Shown piece by piece: positions 1-8,979 of a stretch of DNA of 64,000 nt. The notes below the pieces were generated by a model. It was not told where the DNA came from, did no database searches, and saw only the letters and a list, made by a program, of their open reading frames with translations. How positions within the stretch are numbered: the stretch's first letter is position 1; every line of letters begins with the position of its first letter. A program made the translations under genes and the position numbers. Source of the DNA: Allobosea thiooxidans (lineage in GTDB: Bacteria > Pseudomonadota > Alphaproteobacteria > Rhizobiales > Beijerinckiaceae); assembly GCF_900168195.1 (NCBI RefSeq), contig NZ_FUYX01000010.1, positions 62,001 through 126,000 on the forward strand. The letters are read 5' to 3'.

Positions 1-495
1 CATGCCGTTGAACAGCCCGGACAGGGCGCCGACACCCAGCGAGAGCGGCACGGTCGGGCGCCCATGATAGCGCCAGCCCGAGGCCATCAGCGCCACGGCG
101 AACAGCACCAGCAAGGCCAGCAGCCAGCGCATCGTCTCGCGGTCGAGCCAGGTCAGCAGCCAGATGCCGGCCGGCAGCGCCAATGTGGCGGTCAGCAGCA
201 GCGGCAGGATCTCGCCCCACTCGGCCCGCTTGGCGCTGCGCGCGGCGATCGGCAGGGCGAAGGGCAGGTCGATGAACCAGATCAGCCCCAGCGCCGCCAC
301 CGGCCCGAGCACGATCGAGGCCAGCGGCATGAACACCATCGCGAAGCCGAATCCGGTGAAGCCGCGCACCAGCCCGCCGAGCAGCGTCGCCGCCAGCAGG
401 ACGGCAACTCCGTCGGCGGTGAGGCCAGGCATGAAGGGGTCGAGGCTGAGAGGCATGGCATCGGCAGGCAGGTGCTGGATTGTCCGGCGAACCAT
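1..495 (-). CDS. sulfite exporter TauE/SafE family permease (C-terminal part off window)
   Basis: This is an open frame on the minus strand that runs out of the left edge, so only its first 165 codons are visible. The product is very hydrophobic, with membrane segments at roughly residues 20-45, 48-70, 84-102 and 110-130. It has the early Gly/Phe-rich signature GGLVRGFTGFGFAMVF typical of TauE/SafE (DUF81) permeases, which export sulfite, sulfoacetate or related anions across the inner membrane. I chose the ATG at 495 because a strong GGAGGGG Shine-Dalgarno lies about 8 bases upstream; an in-frame ATG at 456 has none. It is divergent from ruvC across a 117-base gap. A second, distinct TauE/SafE gene lies at 41.6 kb. 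Substrate unknown. Confidence 0.8.
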   Translation of the reverse strand, partial: MVRRTIQHLPADAMPLSLDPFMPGLTADGVAVLLAATLLGGLVRGFTGFGFAMVFMPLASIVLGPVAALGLIWFIDLPFALPIAARSAKRAEWGEILPLLLTATLALPAGIWLLTWLDRETMRWLLALLVLFAVALMASGWRYHGRPTVPLSLGVGALSGLFNGM

Positions 496-612
496 GCCGG
501 CCGCCCCTCCGCAAGAACAACTTTCCTTTTTGATGGAATCGATGAGGAGAATTCATCCTCGCGGCGGTTCCGCGCGGGACAAATCCGAAACATCCGCTAG
601 CTTGGGCCTGTC

Positions 613-1128
613 ATGGCACCCGCGATTCGCATCATCGGCATCGACCCCGGCCTCCGGAAGACCGGCTGGGGCGTCGTCGTCTCGGAAGGCAGCAAGCTCT
701 CCTTCGTCGCCTGCGGCTGCATCGAGAGCGACGGCAACCTCTCCCTTGGCGAGCGGCTCCGGCAGTTGCACGAAGGGCTGCACAAGATCATCGCCGCGCA
801 TCGCCCGCACGAGGCTGCCGTCGAGGAGACCTTCATCAATCGCGATCCGCAATCGGCCCTGAAGCTCGGCCAGGCGCGCGGCATCGCGCTGGTCGTGCCC
901 TCGCTCGCGGGTCTCAGCGTCGCGGAGTACGCCGCCAACCTGGTCAAGAAGACCGTGGTCGGCGTCGGCCATGCCGACAAGAAGCAGGTGCAGGCGATGA
1001 TCCGCGTGCTCCTGCCGAAGGCCGAGACCAGCTCCGCCGATGCGGCGGACGCGCTCGCCGTCGCGATCTGCCATGCCCAGCACCGCGGCATGAAGGCCCT
1101 GGTCGCGCAGATGCGCGCGGCTGGCTAG
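613..1128 (+). CDS. ruvC: crossover junction endodeoxyribonuclease RuvC
   Basis: RuvC is the Holliday-junction resolvase that nicks four-way junctions held by RuvAB during recombination and repair. The 171-residue length is normal. The catalytic acidic residues are all visible: Asp11 in [11 protein letters not shown], Glu71 or Glu72 in [10 protein letters not shown], and Asp143 and Asp146 in [17 protein letters not shown]. The family motif GQARG and the lysine-rich [15 protein letters not shown] stretch are also present. It starts a compact block with ruvA 29 bases downstream, then a GNAT gene and ruvB, so the three ruv genes are almost certainly co-transcribed. Confidence 0.97.
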   Translation: MAPAIRIIGIDPGLRKTGWGVVVSEGSKLSFVACGCIESDGNLSLGERLRQLHEGLHKIIAAHRPHEAAVEETFINRDPQSALKLGQARGIALVVPSLAGLSVAEYAANLVKKTVVGVGHADKKQVQAMIRVLLPKAETSSADAADALAVAICHAQHRGMKALVAQMRAAG

Positions 1129-1157
1129 AAGAACACGGCTGGAGAGAGAAGGCGGCG

Positions 1158-1775
1158 ATGATCGGCAAGCTCAAGGGCCTGATCGATTCCTATGGCGAGG
1201 ACCACGTCATCATCGACGTGCAGGGCGTCGGCTATGTCGTGCAGTGCTCGGCGCGCACGCTGCAGCGCCTGCCCAGCCCCGGCGAGGCGGCGGCGCTCTC
1301 GATCGAGACCCATGTCCGCGAGGATGCGATCCGCCTCTACGGCTTCATGTCCGATGTCGAGCGCGACTGGTTCCGGCTGATGCAGGTGGTGCAGGGCGTC
1401 GGCGCCAAGGTGGCGCTCGCCATCCTCTCGACGCTCGATCCGAGCAGCCTCGCCACCGCCATTGCCACCAATGACAAGGCGGCGATCGCGCGTGCCCCCG
1501 GCGTCGGCCCCAAGCTGGCGCAACGCCTCTGCGCCGAGCTCAAGGACAAGGCGCCGGCCTTCGGCCATATCGATCCCGGCGTCGCCCAGCTCTCGGGCGC
1601 ACTGGAAGACAGGAAGCTGCCGCAGCCCATCGCCGACGCCGTCTCGGCGCTCGCCAATCTCGGCTATCCTCAGGCCCAGGCCGTGGCCGCCGTCGCGGCC
1701 GCCGCGAAGGCGGCAGGCGACGGCGCCGGGACGGCCCAGCTCATCAAGCTGGGCCTGAAGGAACTGGCGAAGTGA
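1158..1775 (+). CDS. ruvA: Holliday junction branch migration protein RuvA
   Basis: RuvA binds Holliday junctions as a tetramer and loads the RuvB motor. The 205-residue protein starts with the typical OB-fold sequence [28 protein letters not shown]. It continues with two helix-hairpin-helix stretches ([14 protein letters not shown] near 75-88 and [19 protein letters not shown] near 112-130). It ends in the RuvB-contacting domain III ([24 protein letters not shown]). Its stop codon overlaps the GTG start of the next gene, which suggests translational coupling. Confidence 0.97.
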   Translation: MIGKLKGLIDSYGEDHVIIDVQGVGYVVQCSARTLQRLPSPGEAAALSIETHVREDAIRLYGFMSDVERDWFRLMQVVQGVGAKVALAILSTLDPSSLATAIATNDKAAIARAPGVGPKLAQRLCAELKDKAPAFGHIDPGVAQLSGALEDRKLPQPIADAVSALANLGYPQAQAVAAVAAAAKAAGDGAGTAQLIKLGLKELAK

Positions 1776-2263
1776 GCGAGCCGCCCGACGATCTGGAACT
1801 GCGCGTCGTCACCGACAAGACCGAGCTCTGCCGCATCATGCTGGCGAGCTGGGGCTCGCACAGCATGATGATCGACCTGCACGTCTACGACGTCGCCGAG
1901 ATCGACGCGCTCGGCCTGTTCGAGTCCTCCGGCGCCACCGCCGCCCTGGCGAGCTGGACGGCCAGGGGCGACACCGCCTATCTCTGCGCGCTGCATTCGC
2001 TGCGCCCCGGCGAAGGCGTCGCGATCCGCATGCTCGATGCCGTCATCGAGGCCGCCCGGGCCACCGGTGCGAAGAAGCTCAAGGCCATGCTGACCAACGA
2101 CAACATGCCGGGCATGACCTTCTACCAGCGCCGCGGCTTCCGCCTGTCGGGGCTTTATCTCGAGGCGATCGACGCCTATCGCTCGGTCGTGCCGACCATC
2201 ATCAAGACGGGATACAGGGACATTCCGATCCACGACGCCCTCGAACTGGAGATCGCGCTGTGA
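1772..2263 (+). CDS. GNAT family N-acetyltransferase
   Basis: This is a small GCN5-related acetyltransferase of 163 residues. The acetyl-CoA binding half is recognisable as [28 protein letters not shown] followed by [21 protein letters not shown], the usual motif A and the B-motif FYQRRGF. It starts at a GTG that overlaps the ruvA stop, and its own stop overlaps the ruvB start (GTGA at both junctions), so it is embedded in the ruv operon. A GNAT gene between ruvA and ruvB is not part of the universal ruv set. Its substrate cannot be told from sequence, and a link to RuvAB function would be speculation from position alone. Confidence 0.85.
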   Translation: MSEPPDDLELRVVTDKTELCRIMLASWGSHSMMIDLHVYDVAEIDALGLFESSGATAALASWTARGDTAYLCALHSLRPGEGVAIRMLDAVIEAARATGAKKLKAMLTNDNMPGMTFYQRRGFRLSGLYLEAIDAYRSVVPTIIKTGYRDIPIHDALELEIAL

Positions 2264-3312
2264 GCGAGCCGAAGCGCTCCGGGCTGATGACGGCGGAACG
2301 CCGCGACGACGACAGCGAAGCCTCGCTGCGCCCGCTCTCGCTTTCCGATTTCACCGGGCAGGCGGCGGCGCGCGCGAATCTTCAAGTTTTTATCAACGCC
2401 GCCCGCACCCGGGGCGACGCGCTCGACCATGTTCTCTTCGTCGGCCCGCCCGGCCTCGGCAAGACGACGCTGGCGCAGATCGTCGCGCGCGAGCTCGGCG
2501 TCAATTTCCGTTCGACATCGGGCCCGGTCATCGCCAAGGCCGGCGACCTCGCCGCCCAGCTCACCAATCTCGAAGAGCGCGACGTGCTCTTCATCGACGA
2601 GATCCACCGCCTCAACCCGGCGGTCGAGGAGATCCTCTATCCGGCGATGGAAGACTACCAGCTCGACCTGATCATCGGCGAGGGCCCGGCGGCGCGTTCG
2701 GTCAAGATCGACCTGCCCAAGTTCACGCTTGTCGGCGCCACGACCCGCGCCGGCCTGCTGACCACGCCGCTGCGGGACCGCTTCGGCATCCCGATCCGGC
2801 TGCAGTTCTACACGGTCGAGGAATTGCAGGGCATCGTCGCCCGCGGTGCCCGCGTGCTCGGCGTGCCGATGTCCGACGACGGCGCCAACGAGATCGCCAA
2901 GCGCTCCCGGGGAACCCCGCGTATTGCGGGGCGCCTGCTGCGCCGCGTGCGCGACTTCGCCATCGTCGACGGCGACCCGATCGTCACCCGCAAGGTCGCC
3001 GACAAGGCGCTCTCCCTGCTCGATGTCGACGCCATCGGCCTCGACCAGATGGACCGGCGCTATCTCACCACCGTCGCGGTCAATTTCGGCGGCGGCCCGG
3101 TCGGGATCGAGACGATCGCCGCCTCGCTCTCCGAGCCGCGCGACGCGATCGAGGAGATCATCGAGCCCTTCCTGCTGCAGCAGGGCTTCATCCAGCGCAC
3201 CCCGCGCGGGCGCCTGCTGACGCCCCACGCCTTCCGCCATCTCGGCATGCCCGAACCCTCGCGCGAGACGGCGCAGTTCGGCCTGTTCGGGAATGACGAG
3301 GACGAGGCGTGA
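2260..3312 (+). CDS. ruvB: Holliday junction branch migration DNA helicase RuvB
   Basis: RuvB is the AAA+ hexameric motor that drives branch migration with RuvA. The 350-residue length is normal. Walker A is [10 protein letters not shown] (residues 61-70) and Walker B is [11 protein letters not shown] (about 108-118). Sensor 1 lies in [20 protein letters not shown], and the arginine-rich winged helix ends the protein ([20 protein letters not shown]). The start is a GTG overlapping the preceding GNAT stop. The stop overlaps the start of the next gene. Confidence 0.97.
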   Translation: MSEPKRSGLMTAERRDDDSEASLRPLSLSDFTGQAAARANLQVFINAARTRGDALDHVLFVGPPGLGKTTLAQIVARELGVNFRSTSGPVIAKAGDLAAQLTNLEERDVLFIDEIHRLNPAVEEILYPAMEDYQLDLIIGEGPAARSVKIDLPKFTLVGATTRAGLLTTPLRDRFGIPIRLQFYTVEELQGIVARGARVLGVPMSDDGANEIAKRSRGTPRIAGRLLRRVRDFAIVDGDPIVTRKVADKALSLLDVDAIGLDQMDRRYLTTVAVNFGGGPVGIETIAASLSEPRDAIEEIIEPFLLQQGFIQRTPRGRLLTPHAFRHLGMPEPSRETAQFGLFGNDEDEA

Positions 3313-3854
3313 AACAGGCCCTTCGGAATTTCGGCCTGGCGCTCGCCCTGACCGGCCTGTTCGCGATCCTGGCGGTTTCGGCCCGCGCCGGCGACGACGT
3401 CCCGCGCGGTCCGGTGGAAGAGGCCTACGCGATCACGGTCAAGACGCTCGCCGGGAAGGGTAAGGCCCCGCCCCCACCCTGGCGCCCGCCGCATCGCGAC
3501 AAGCTGCTGAGCGAAAGCCTCGCGGCGCTCTTCGCCCGCGACGATCTCTATCAGGACGAGAGCGGCGAGATGGGCCAGATCGGCGCCGATCCCTTCCTCA
3601 ACGGTCAGGACGGCGAGGTGAAGAAGCTGAGCCTCGACACGATCCCGGTGGCCGCCGGCAAGGCGACCGTGATCGCGAGCTTCCGCAGCTTCGGCAAGCC
3701 GGTCGCGGTCCAGTTCCGGATGATCCGGGAGAATGGTGGCTGGCGCATCGACGACATCGTCAACAGCTTCGAGGGCAAGGACTATTCGGTCCGCGAAGCG
3801 CTCTCCCAGCCCTATGACTGCGGCTCCTTCATGGGGAAGCCCTGCAAGCGCTGA
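3309..3854 (+). CDS. secreted DUF3828-like protein of unknown function
   Basis: This 181-residue protein starts at a GTG overlapping the ruvB stop. It has a clear Sec signal peptide (basic MKQALRN, hydrophobic [17 protein letters not shown], cleavage near ARA-GD), so the mature protein should be periplasmic. The mature part resembles DUF3828 proteins: the [18 protein letters not shown] and DPFLNGQD segments and the closing [23 protein letters not shown] are typical. Two cysteines near the C-terminus (CGSFMGKPC) could form a disulphide. No catalytic motif is visible. It is the last gene of the ruv block and may share its transcript. Confidence 0.75.
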   Translation: MKQALRNFGLALALTGLFAILAVSARAGDDVPRGPVEEAYAITVKTLAGKGKAPPPPWRPPHRDKLLSESLAALFARDDLYQDESGEMGQIGADPFLNGQDGEVKKLSLDTIPVAAGKATVIASFRSFGKPVAVQFRMIRENGGWRIDDIVNSFEGKDYSVREALSQPYDCGSFMGKPCKR

Positions 3855-3895
3855 ACGCTCGCAGGGCTGACGTCGGCAGGACGGCGCAGGCGCCG

Positions 3896-4408
3896 CTACG
3901 GCTGGCGGGCGATCTTCGCGCGCATCATCGCCGGGCGGGCGCCGGCATCCTTCAGCGCACCGGACTTGGCCGCCTTCGCATTCTCGACCGGCTGCATGCC
4001 TTTGCCCGCCGTGCGGCTCTTGGGACGCTCCAGTGCGCGCTCGCGCTGCTTCAGCGCGAGCGCCTTGCGCGCCAGGCTGCGCTGGCTCGGCGCCCGCAGC
4101 TTCTCGGCGCGGCGCGTCTGCTCCGCGCCGACGCGCTTCAACGCCACGGTCAGGGCATCGGCCTTGGCCTTCGTGCCGTGATTGTCCGAAGCCGGTTTCT
4201 GGCCTTGCGGCGGCGCCTTGCCGCGGAACTCGCGGCGCTGCTGGCGGGCAAGATCGCGGGCCCGGTTGCGCCGCTCGCGCAGGTTGCCGGCGAGATCGCG
4301 CAGATCCTTGTCGTTCTCCGATGCGAGCTTGCCGCGCCGGGTCCGCGCGACGAGGTCGAGCTCGCCCTTGTCGAGAAGCCGCGTGAGTGCCTTGGCCGAT
4401 AGCGACAT
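3896..4408 (-). CDS. small basic protein of unknown function
   Basis: This is a 170-residue, strongly Lys/Arg/Ala-rich soluble protein, convergent with the preceding gene and divergent from ybgC. The start at 4408 (MSLSAKALTRLLDKGELDL) is fixed by a perfect GGAGGT Shine-Dalgarno six bases upstream. The frame is open for another 59 codons upstream, but that part overlaps the ybgC promoter and looks non-coding. A short ordered N-terminal part is followed by a charged, probably disordered or helical tail (DLARQQRREF, LALKQRERALERPKSR). The charge suggests nucleic-acid or ribosome binding, but no family is recognised and this is inference. Confidence 0.65.
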   Translation of the reverse strand: MSLSAKALTRLLDKGELDLVARTRRGKLASENDKDLRDLAGNLRERRNRARDLARQQRREFRGKAPPQGQKPASDNHGTKAKADALTVALKRVGAEQTRRAEKLRAPSQRSLARKALALKQRERALERPKSRTAGKGMQPVENAKAAKSGALKDAGARPAMMRAKIARQP

Positions 4409-4513
4409 GGATACCTCCCTGGTGGTGTTGTCCGCCCTTCGACTATGCGTTCGACATCGATTTGTTCCCGCGGCGATTTGCTCGCGGGAGCTCCGGCCTA
4501 TATTCCGGCCGCC

Positions 4514-4918
4514 ATGAGCAGCCCTCATCAGATCACTGTCCGCGTCTATTATGAAGACACCGATTTCTCCGGCGTGGTCTACCACGCTTCCTATCTGCGC
4601 TTCATGGAGCGCGGGCGCACCGAGCTGATCCGCGCGCTCGGCGTCGAGCAGCGCGAACTCTTCGACGGCGAGACCGCGCTCGGCTTCGCCGTGCGCAAGA
4701 TGACGATCGACTTCCTGCGCCCGGCCGTGATGGACGATCTCCTCACCGTCGAGACCCGCTGCGTCGAGGCGCGCGGCGCCACCATGGATCTGGAGCAGCG
4801 CGTGCTGCGCGGCGAGGAGGTGCTGATCGCCGCGCAGGTCGTGGTCGCCTGCGTCGGTGGCGGCCGGGCCCGGCGCATCCCGGACGGGCTGCGCAAGCGG
4901 CTGATGCTCGACGATTGA
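4514..4918 (+). CDS. ybgC: tol-pal system-associated acyl-CoA thioesterase YbgC
   Basis: YbgC is a hot-dog-fold thioesterase that hydrolyses acyl-CoA or acyl-ACP and is usually the first gene of the tol-pal cluster. The 134-residue product has the diagnostic N-terminus VRVYYEDTDFSGVVYHASYLRFMERGRTE, whose Asp in YEDTDF-GVVYH is the catalytic residue of the 4-hydroxybenzoyl-CoA thioesterase type. I start it at the ATG at 4514 (MSSPHQITV), because the longer open frame reads unrelated residues. Here ybgC is separated from tolQ by about 3.3 kb of unrelated genes, an unusual split of the tol cluster. Confidence 0.92.
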   Translation: MSSPHQITVRVYYEDTDFSGVVYHASYLRFMERGRTELIRALGVEQRELFDGETALGFAVRKMTIDFLRPAVMDDLLTVETRCVEARGATMDLEQRVLRGEEVLIAAQVVVACVGGGRARRIPDGLRKRLMLDD

Positions 4919-4955
4919 CGATGCCGCGCGTGCCCATCGACGCCGGCCCGCCCGG

Positions 4956-4976
4956 CATGTTAGCGCTCGTTACATG
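4956..4976. promoter_or_regulatory. probable TetR operator overlapping its own start codon
   Basis: A dyad with outer arms CATGTTA and TTACATG (one mismatch) overlaps the ATG of the TetR gene. The core from 4957 to 4975 is 19 bp, ATGTTAGCGCTCGTTACAT. It has the same length and the same ATGTWA/TTACAT ends as the perfect dyad at 5682-5700 in front of the next gene. This suggests autoregulation. Confidence 0.5.
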
Positions 4977-5630
4977 AGTTGGAAGCGCGACAGACCGGAA
5001 CAGCCCCGCGGCTATCACCACGGCAACCTCAAGGAGGAGCTGGTGCGGGCCGCACTCGGGCTGATCGGCGAGAAGGGCCCGAACGGCTTCACCTTCGCCG
5101 AGGCTGCGCGCATGGCCGGCGTCAGCCCGGCCGCGCCCTATCGCCATTTCCGCGATCGCGACGAATTGCTGGCCGATGTCGCCGCGCGCGGCTTCCAGGC
5201 CTTCGAGGCAACCTTATCGCGGGCTTGGGACCAGGGGCAGCCCGACCCCGAAACCGCATTCCACCGGCTGGGCCGCGCCTATCTCGCCTTCGCCCATGAC
5301 GAGCCGGCCTATTACTCGGCGATGTTCGAGGCGGGCGTGCCGCTCGACGCCAGCCCGGAATTGCGCGCCGCCGCCGACCGGGCCTTCGCCGGCCTGCGCC
5401 AGGCGTCCGAAGCCCTGATCGCCCAGCTGCCGCCCGGCAAGCGCCCCCCCGCGCTGATGATGGCGCTGCATATCTGGGCGATGTCGCACGGCATCGCCGC
5501 CCTGTTCGGCCGCGCCGATGGCGGCCGCCGCCCCCTGCCGATGTCGGCCGCCGACCTGCTCGAGGCCGGCACGCTGATCTACCTCCAGGGCCTCGGCATT
5601 GGCCGCGGCGGCCCTTCCAAGCCCGACTGA
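4974..5630 (+). CDS. TetR/AcrR family transcriptional regulator (WHG-type C-terminal domain)
   Basis: This is a 218-residue repressor. The N-terminal helix-turn-helix reads GYHHGNLKEELVRAALGLI...GFTFAEAARMAGVSPAAPYRHFRDRDELLADVAARGF (residues about 13-68), a textbook TetR DNA-binding domain. The ligand domain contains HIWAMSHGIAALFGRAD near residue 165, like the WHG (TetR_C_33) subclass. It precedes a DUF2852 gene by 96 bases in the same direction. Matching 19-bp dyads lie at its own start codon and over the promoter of that gene, so it probably represses both. The inducer is unknown. Confidence 0.9.
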   Translation: MSWKRDRPEQPRGYHHGNLKEELVRAALGLIGEKGPNGFTFAEAARMAGVSPAAPYRHFRDRDELLADVAARGFQAFEATLSRAWDQGQPDPETAFHRLGRAYLAFAHDEPAYYSAMFEAGVPLDASPELRAAADRAFAGLRQASEALIAQLPPGKRPPALMMALHIWAMSHGIAALFGRADGGRRPLPMSAADLLEAGTLIYLQGLGIGRGGPSKPD

Positions 5631-5653
5631 TTCCTTTTCCGCTGGCCCGCTTC

Positions 5654-5686
5654 TTGACAACCCGGGGAGTGAGGCGCATCTATGTA
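5654..5686 (+). promoter_or_regulatory. sigma70-type promoter of the DUF2852 gene
   Basis: A perfect -35 hexamer TTGACA (5654-5659) is followed by an AT-rich -10 candidate around CATCTATGTA (5678-5686). The exact -10 cannot be fixed. The downstream part is overlapped by the 19-bp dyad at 5682-5700, the arrangement expected for a repressed promoter. Confidence 0.5.
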
Positions 5687-5700
5687 AATGTGATTTACAT
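5682..5700. promoter_or_regulatory. perfect inverted-repeat operator, probable TetR target
   Basis: ATGTAAAT-GTG-ATTTACAT is a perfect 8-3-8 inverted repeat. It lies 26 bases before the ATG of the DUF2852 gene and overlaps the -10 region. It is AT-rich in a very GC-rich context and matches the dyad at the upstream TetR gene in length and end sequence. Confidence 0.6.
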
Positions 5701-5726
5701 TCACGTTCATTGATGGTGAGGGAGCA

Positions 5727-6185
5727 ATGCCGATCGTCGAGAAGCTGGACGAATATGGGAAGGGAGCCTGGATCGCCTTCGCGGTTCTCGGCTTCATCGT
5801 GTTCTGGCCCCTGGGTCTGGCGACCCTGGCCTTTCTTTTCTGGAGTGGACGCATGGGTTGTGGATACGCAGGAGACCGTTACGAGCACCGGATGAGCCGC
5901 CTTCAGGGCAAGATGGACCGTCTGCGTGAGCGCATGGCCGGCCGCGAGGGTGGCTTCGGCGGTGGCTTCGGCGGCTGGGGCCGCGGCGGCCCCTCCAGCG
6001 GCAACCGCGCCTTCGACGAGTACCGCGCCGAGACGCTGCGCCGGCTCGAGGACGAGCAGCGCGAGTTCCACGACTTCCTCGGCCGTCTGCGCATGGCCCG
6101 CGACAAGGCCGAGTTCGACCAGTTCATGAATGAGCGCCGCAACCAGCCGCCGGCCAATCCCCCGGCCCAGCCCGACGCGGCCTGA
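5727..6185 (+). CDS. DUF2852 domain-containing membrane protein
   Basis: This is a 152-residue protein with one or two close membrane segments at residues 14-40 (GAWIAFAVLGFIVFWPLGLATLAFLFW). A short Gly/Arg-rich linker follows (GGFGGGFGGWGRGG), then a charged helical C-terminus with FDEYRAETLRRLEDEQREFHDFLGRLRMARDKAEFDQFM. This is the layout of DUF2852 proteins, which are common in Rhizobiales and have no assigned role. A GAGGGAG Shine-Dalgarno precedes the ATG. Its promoter carries a perfect dyad matching one at the adjacent TetR gene, so it is probably the main target of that repressor and may be an envelope stress or detoxification factor (inference). Confidence 0.85.
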   Translation: MPIVEKLDEYGKGAWIAFAVLGFIVFWPLGLATLAFLFWSGRMGCGYAGDRYEHRMSRLQGKMDRLRERMAGREGGFGGGFGGWGRGGPSSGNRAFDEYRAETLRRLEDEQREFHDFLGRLRMARDKAEFDQFMNERRNQPPANPPAQPDAA

Positions 6186-6209
6186 GCGCATCGCTGATCG
6201 TCAGAATGG

Positions 6210-6240
6210 GCCCGCCCCGGTTTCCGGGGCGGGCCTTTGC
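6210..6240 (+). terminator. intrinsic terminator after the DUF2852 gene
   Basis: An 11-bp perfect stem GCCCGCCCCGG / CCGGGGCGGGC with a TTT loop is followed by CTTTGC. It lies between convergent genes. The U-tract is short, so it may serve both strands. Confidence 0.6.
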
Positions 6241-6258
6241 GTGTCCGGCGGCCGTCGC

Positions 6259-7194
6259 TCAGGAAGCGGCAGGCCGTTCCAGCGCCGCGAGAAGCTCGCG
6301 ATAGCTCGGCGCCAGGGCGCGCAGATGCGCGGCGGCCGCGGCGTCCTTCTGCGCGACGAGCGGGTACTGCAAGGCCCCGATCAGGCGCGCCTGGCGCGCC
6401 ATGATCCCCGCCGCAGCGTCGAGACCGATGCGCACCAGGCAATGCGCCGCATCCGCGGCCCGCCGCGCGCCGACGCGCACCGCGAAATGGATGAGGTGCC
6501 CCCTCAGATCGTCGTCGCATCCGGCCGCGATCCGCTCCGCCAGGATCAGCGCGGCATCCTCGTTGCCGCGGGTCCCCGCTGGCGGCCGAAGGTCTCCGGT
6601 CATGGCGAGCCAGCGAATGCCCGCGGGCAGCGCCCGCCGGATCGCCTCTTCCTCCGAGACCACCTCGACGCGCTGGAACTCCGTCCGCATCGTGAAGGGC
6701 TGGCCGTAATCGAGCGTCTCGGCCCGCCAGGCAGCCATAAAATCGGCCACCGGCAAGGTTGCATGCGGATAGCCCTTCGGATCGTGCATCTCGACCAGCC
6801 CGTCGCGGATGGCGAGCACGACGACATAGTGATCCGCTCCGATCGCCCCCCGCATGTTCGGCTGGTGGCGCAGATGCCCCATCTCGACCGGGCCAACCCA
6901 GACCGGCCCCTCGGCGAGAGCCTTCGCGAGTCGTGAAAGCGCCTCAGCTTCGGAGCCGCCTCGCAGGACGGACGAGGTCCAGCCCATGGCGGCGAGGGCA
7001 TCGTCGAAACCCGCCTCCGGGTCCCAGCCATAGGGATCGAAGAACGGAAGCCCGCCCCCTAGCAGCTGCATGCCGAAAGGACTTCCGGTCGAAAATTCAA
7101 TGACGGCGGGAGAAAACGACGCCGCCCCGAACATCATCGAAAATGAATTGGCGTAACAATACGGACCAGAGCCGATATAGGGAATGTAATTCAT
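6259..7194 (-). CDS. papain-fold protein of the BtrH N-terminal / C39-like type
   Basis: This 311-residue protein has no signal peptide. Its N-terminal half resembles the BtrH_N family (the butirosin acyltransferase BtrH and relatives, with a papain-like fold). A Cys in GPYCYANSFSMMFG is residue 13, a His in GADHYVVVLAIRDGLVEMHDPKG is residue 122 and the Asp of that segment is residue 138, giving a plausible Cys-His-Asp triad. The C-terminal half is helical (AALILAERIAAGCDDDLRGHLIH...). A perfect GGAGGTGA Shine-Dalgarno precedes the ATG, and the upstream region is unusually AT-rich for this genome. No peptide, carrier-protein or antibiotic biosynthesis gene lies nearby. It could be an acyltransferase, a cysteine peptidase or an amidase; the reaction is unknown. 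Confidence 0.7.
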   Translation of the reverse strand: MNYIPYIGSGPYCYANSFSMMFGAASFSPAVIEFSTGSPFGMQLLGGGLPFFDPYGWDPEAGFDDALAAMGWTSSVLRGGSEAEALSRLAKALAEGPVWVGPVEMGHLRHQPNMRGAIGADHYVVVLAIRDGLVEMHDPKGYPHATLPVADFMAAWRAETLDYGQPFTMRTEFQRVEVVSEEEAIRRALPAGIRWLAMTGDLRPPAGTRGNEDAALILAERIAAGCDDDLRGHLIHFAVRVGARRAADAAHCLVRIGLDAAAGIMARQARLIGALQYPLVAQKDAAAAAHLRALAPSYRELLAALERPAAS

Positions 7195-7229
7195 GAATTT
7201 AATTTCACCTCCGCGATCGAAGGCGTGAA

Positions 7230-7258
7230 CAGATCTGCAAATTGAAAATATTTGTCAA
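7230..7258 (-). promoter_or_regulatory. putative promoter of the BtrH-like gene
   Basis: On the minus strand a perfect TTGACA (7258-7253) is followed by an AT-rich spacer and an uncertain -10 around 7233. It lies about 60 bases before the start of the BtrH-like gene, in one of the few AT-rich patches of the window. Confidence 0.35.
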
Positions 7259-7354
7259 CGGCCTCGGATACGGGACACATCGTCGGCCGGGGACGATGCA
7301 TTCGCTTTCCATCGGAGAGCGCTTTGGCCGAGGCGACGGAAGGCCCGCCCCCTC

Positions 7355-7912
7355 TCATTCGGTCGGGGCGGCATCTCGATATGTCAGCCGGAAGCCTCCG
7401 CTGCGGATGGCGGCAGCCACCGCGCCGAGCGTGTCCTCCCGGCTATGGGCGTCGATCGGCAAGGCGTGCCGTTCGAGGGAGCCGAGCGACGATAGCTGCC
7501 TGTGGAGCTCCGCGATCGGGCCGGGATCGGTCAGCGTGTTCCCGCCACGCTCCCGACAGCGACGGATGGCTTCGTCGAGTGCCGGCCGCAGGACGACGTA
7601 ATGGACGACCGCGGGGATCCGCTCGAAGGCAGTCAGGAACCACGGCCCGATGATTCCATCGACGATGACGAAGTAGCCGCCGCGGGCATAACCCTCGGCG
7701 GCCTGCGCCAGCACGTCGACGACGATGCGGTTCTGTTCGTGGGCTTCCGGCAGATAAGGCTCGATCGCCCCATTTTTGATGAAGTGCCAGAAATCGTCGG
7801 AATGGAGATGGACCTTCGGTGAGCCGGGCAGTCGAGCCAGCGCCTGCGCCACCGTGGTTTTCCCGGAGCCGGGTGCCCCGGTCAGGATGAGGATCTCGCC
7901 CGTCTGGTTCAT
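7355..7912 (-). CDS. P-loop kinase/phosphotransferase-like AAA family ATPase
   Basis: This is a 185-residue soluble P-loop protein. Walker A is LTGAPGSGKTTVAQ (residues 10-23). A substrate-side motif HLHSDDFWHFIKNG (about 36-49) and the Walker-B-like YFVIVDGIIGPWF follow. A lid-type RRCRERGGN ends the core. This is the chloramphenicol-phosphotransferase/zeta-toxin-like layout of small-molecule kinases, but the substrate is unknown and no antitoxin partner is next to it. A GAGGT Shine-Dalgarno supports the start. It is upstream of, and in the same direction as, the BtrH-like gene, with 160 bases between them. Confidence 0.75.
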   Translation of the reverse strand: MNQTGEILILTGAPGSGKTTVAQALARLPGSPKVHLHSDDFWHFIKNGAIEPYLPEAHEQNRIVVDVLAQAAEGYARGGYFVIVDGIIGPWFLTAFERIPAVVHYVVLRPALDEAIRRCRERGGNTLTDPGPIAELHRQLSSLGSLERHALPIDAHSREDTLGAVAAAIRSGGFRLTYRDAAPTE

Positions 7913-8257
7913 GTCGCGTACCTCGCATCGCGGCGGAGCGGGGAGCGCACCACCATGTCTTCGGTCATGCCCTCGGCCCCTCGCCAGCCATTTCCGGAAT
8001 GTCGCGATTTCCGGCGTATACCCGACATTAACCTTGCCGGAGGCTTAACTCAGTGCGGAGCATGTTTCGCGGGAAACCCCGTTTCGGCCCATCTTTCGCC
8101 GGATTCGCGCGCGATTGACGGGATACGGCATTTCCCCGGATCGCGAAACGGGCGGCGGCGTGGGTCTCCCGCGACGCGAGCGGCGGGGTTTGGACCGGGG
8201 GCTCGAGCCTGGAAGGTTCGGGCCATCGGCGTACCGCCTGGGTAGAAGGATGACAGG
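7913..8257. other. intergenic region upstream of tolQ
   Basis: These 345 bases separate the divergent P-loop kinase and tolQ. The region contains a TTAACC and a TTAACTC half-site (8028-8050) and several GC-rich inverted segments, but I see no gene, no strong terminator and no promoter I would name. It must hold the tolQ promoter. Confidence 0.5.
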
Positions 8258-8968
<711 letters not shown>

Positions 8969-8979
8969 GGAGCTGAAAC

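Noticed and set aside
7355..7912. P-loop kinase as a zeta-type toxin
   Set aside because: The fold class is similar, but there is no small antitoxin gene next to it and no conserved toxin-specific motif that I can identify.
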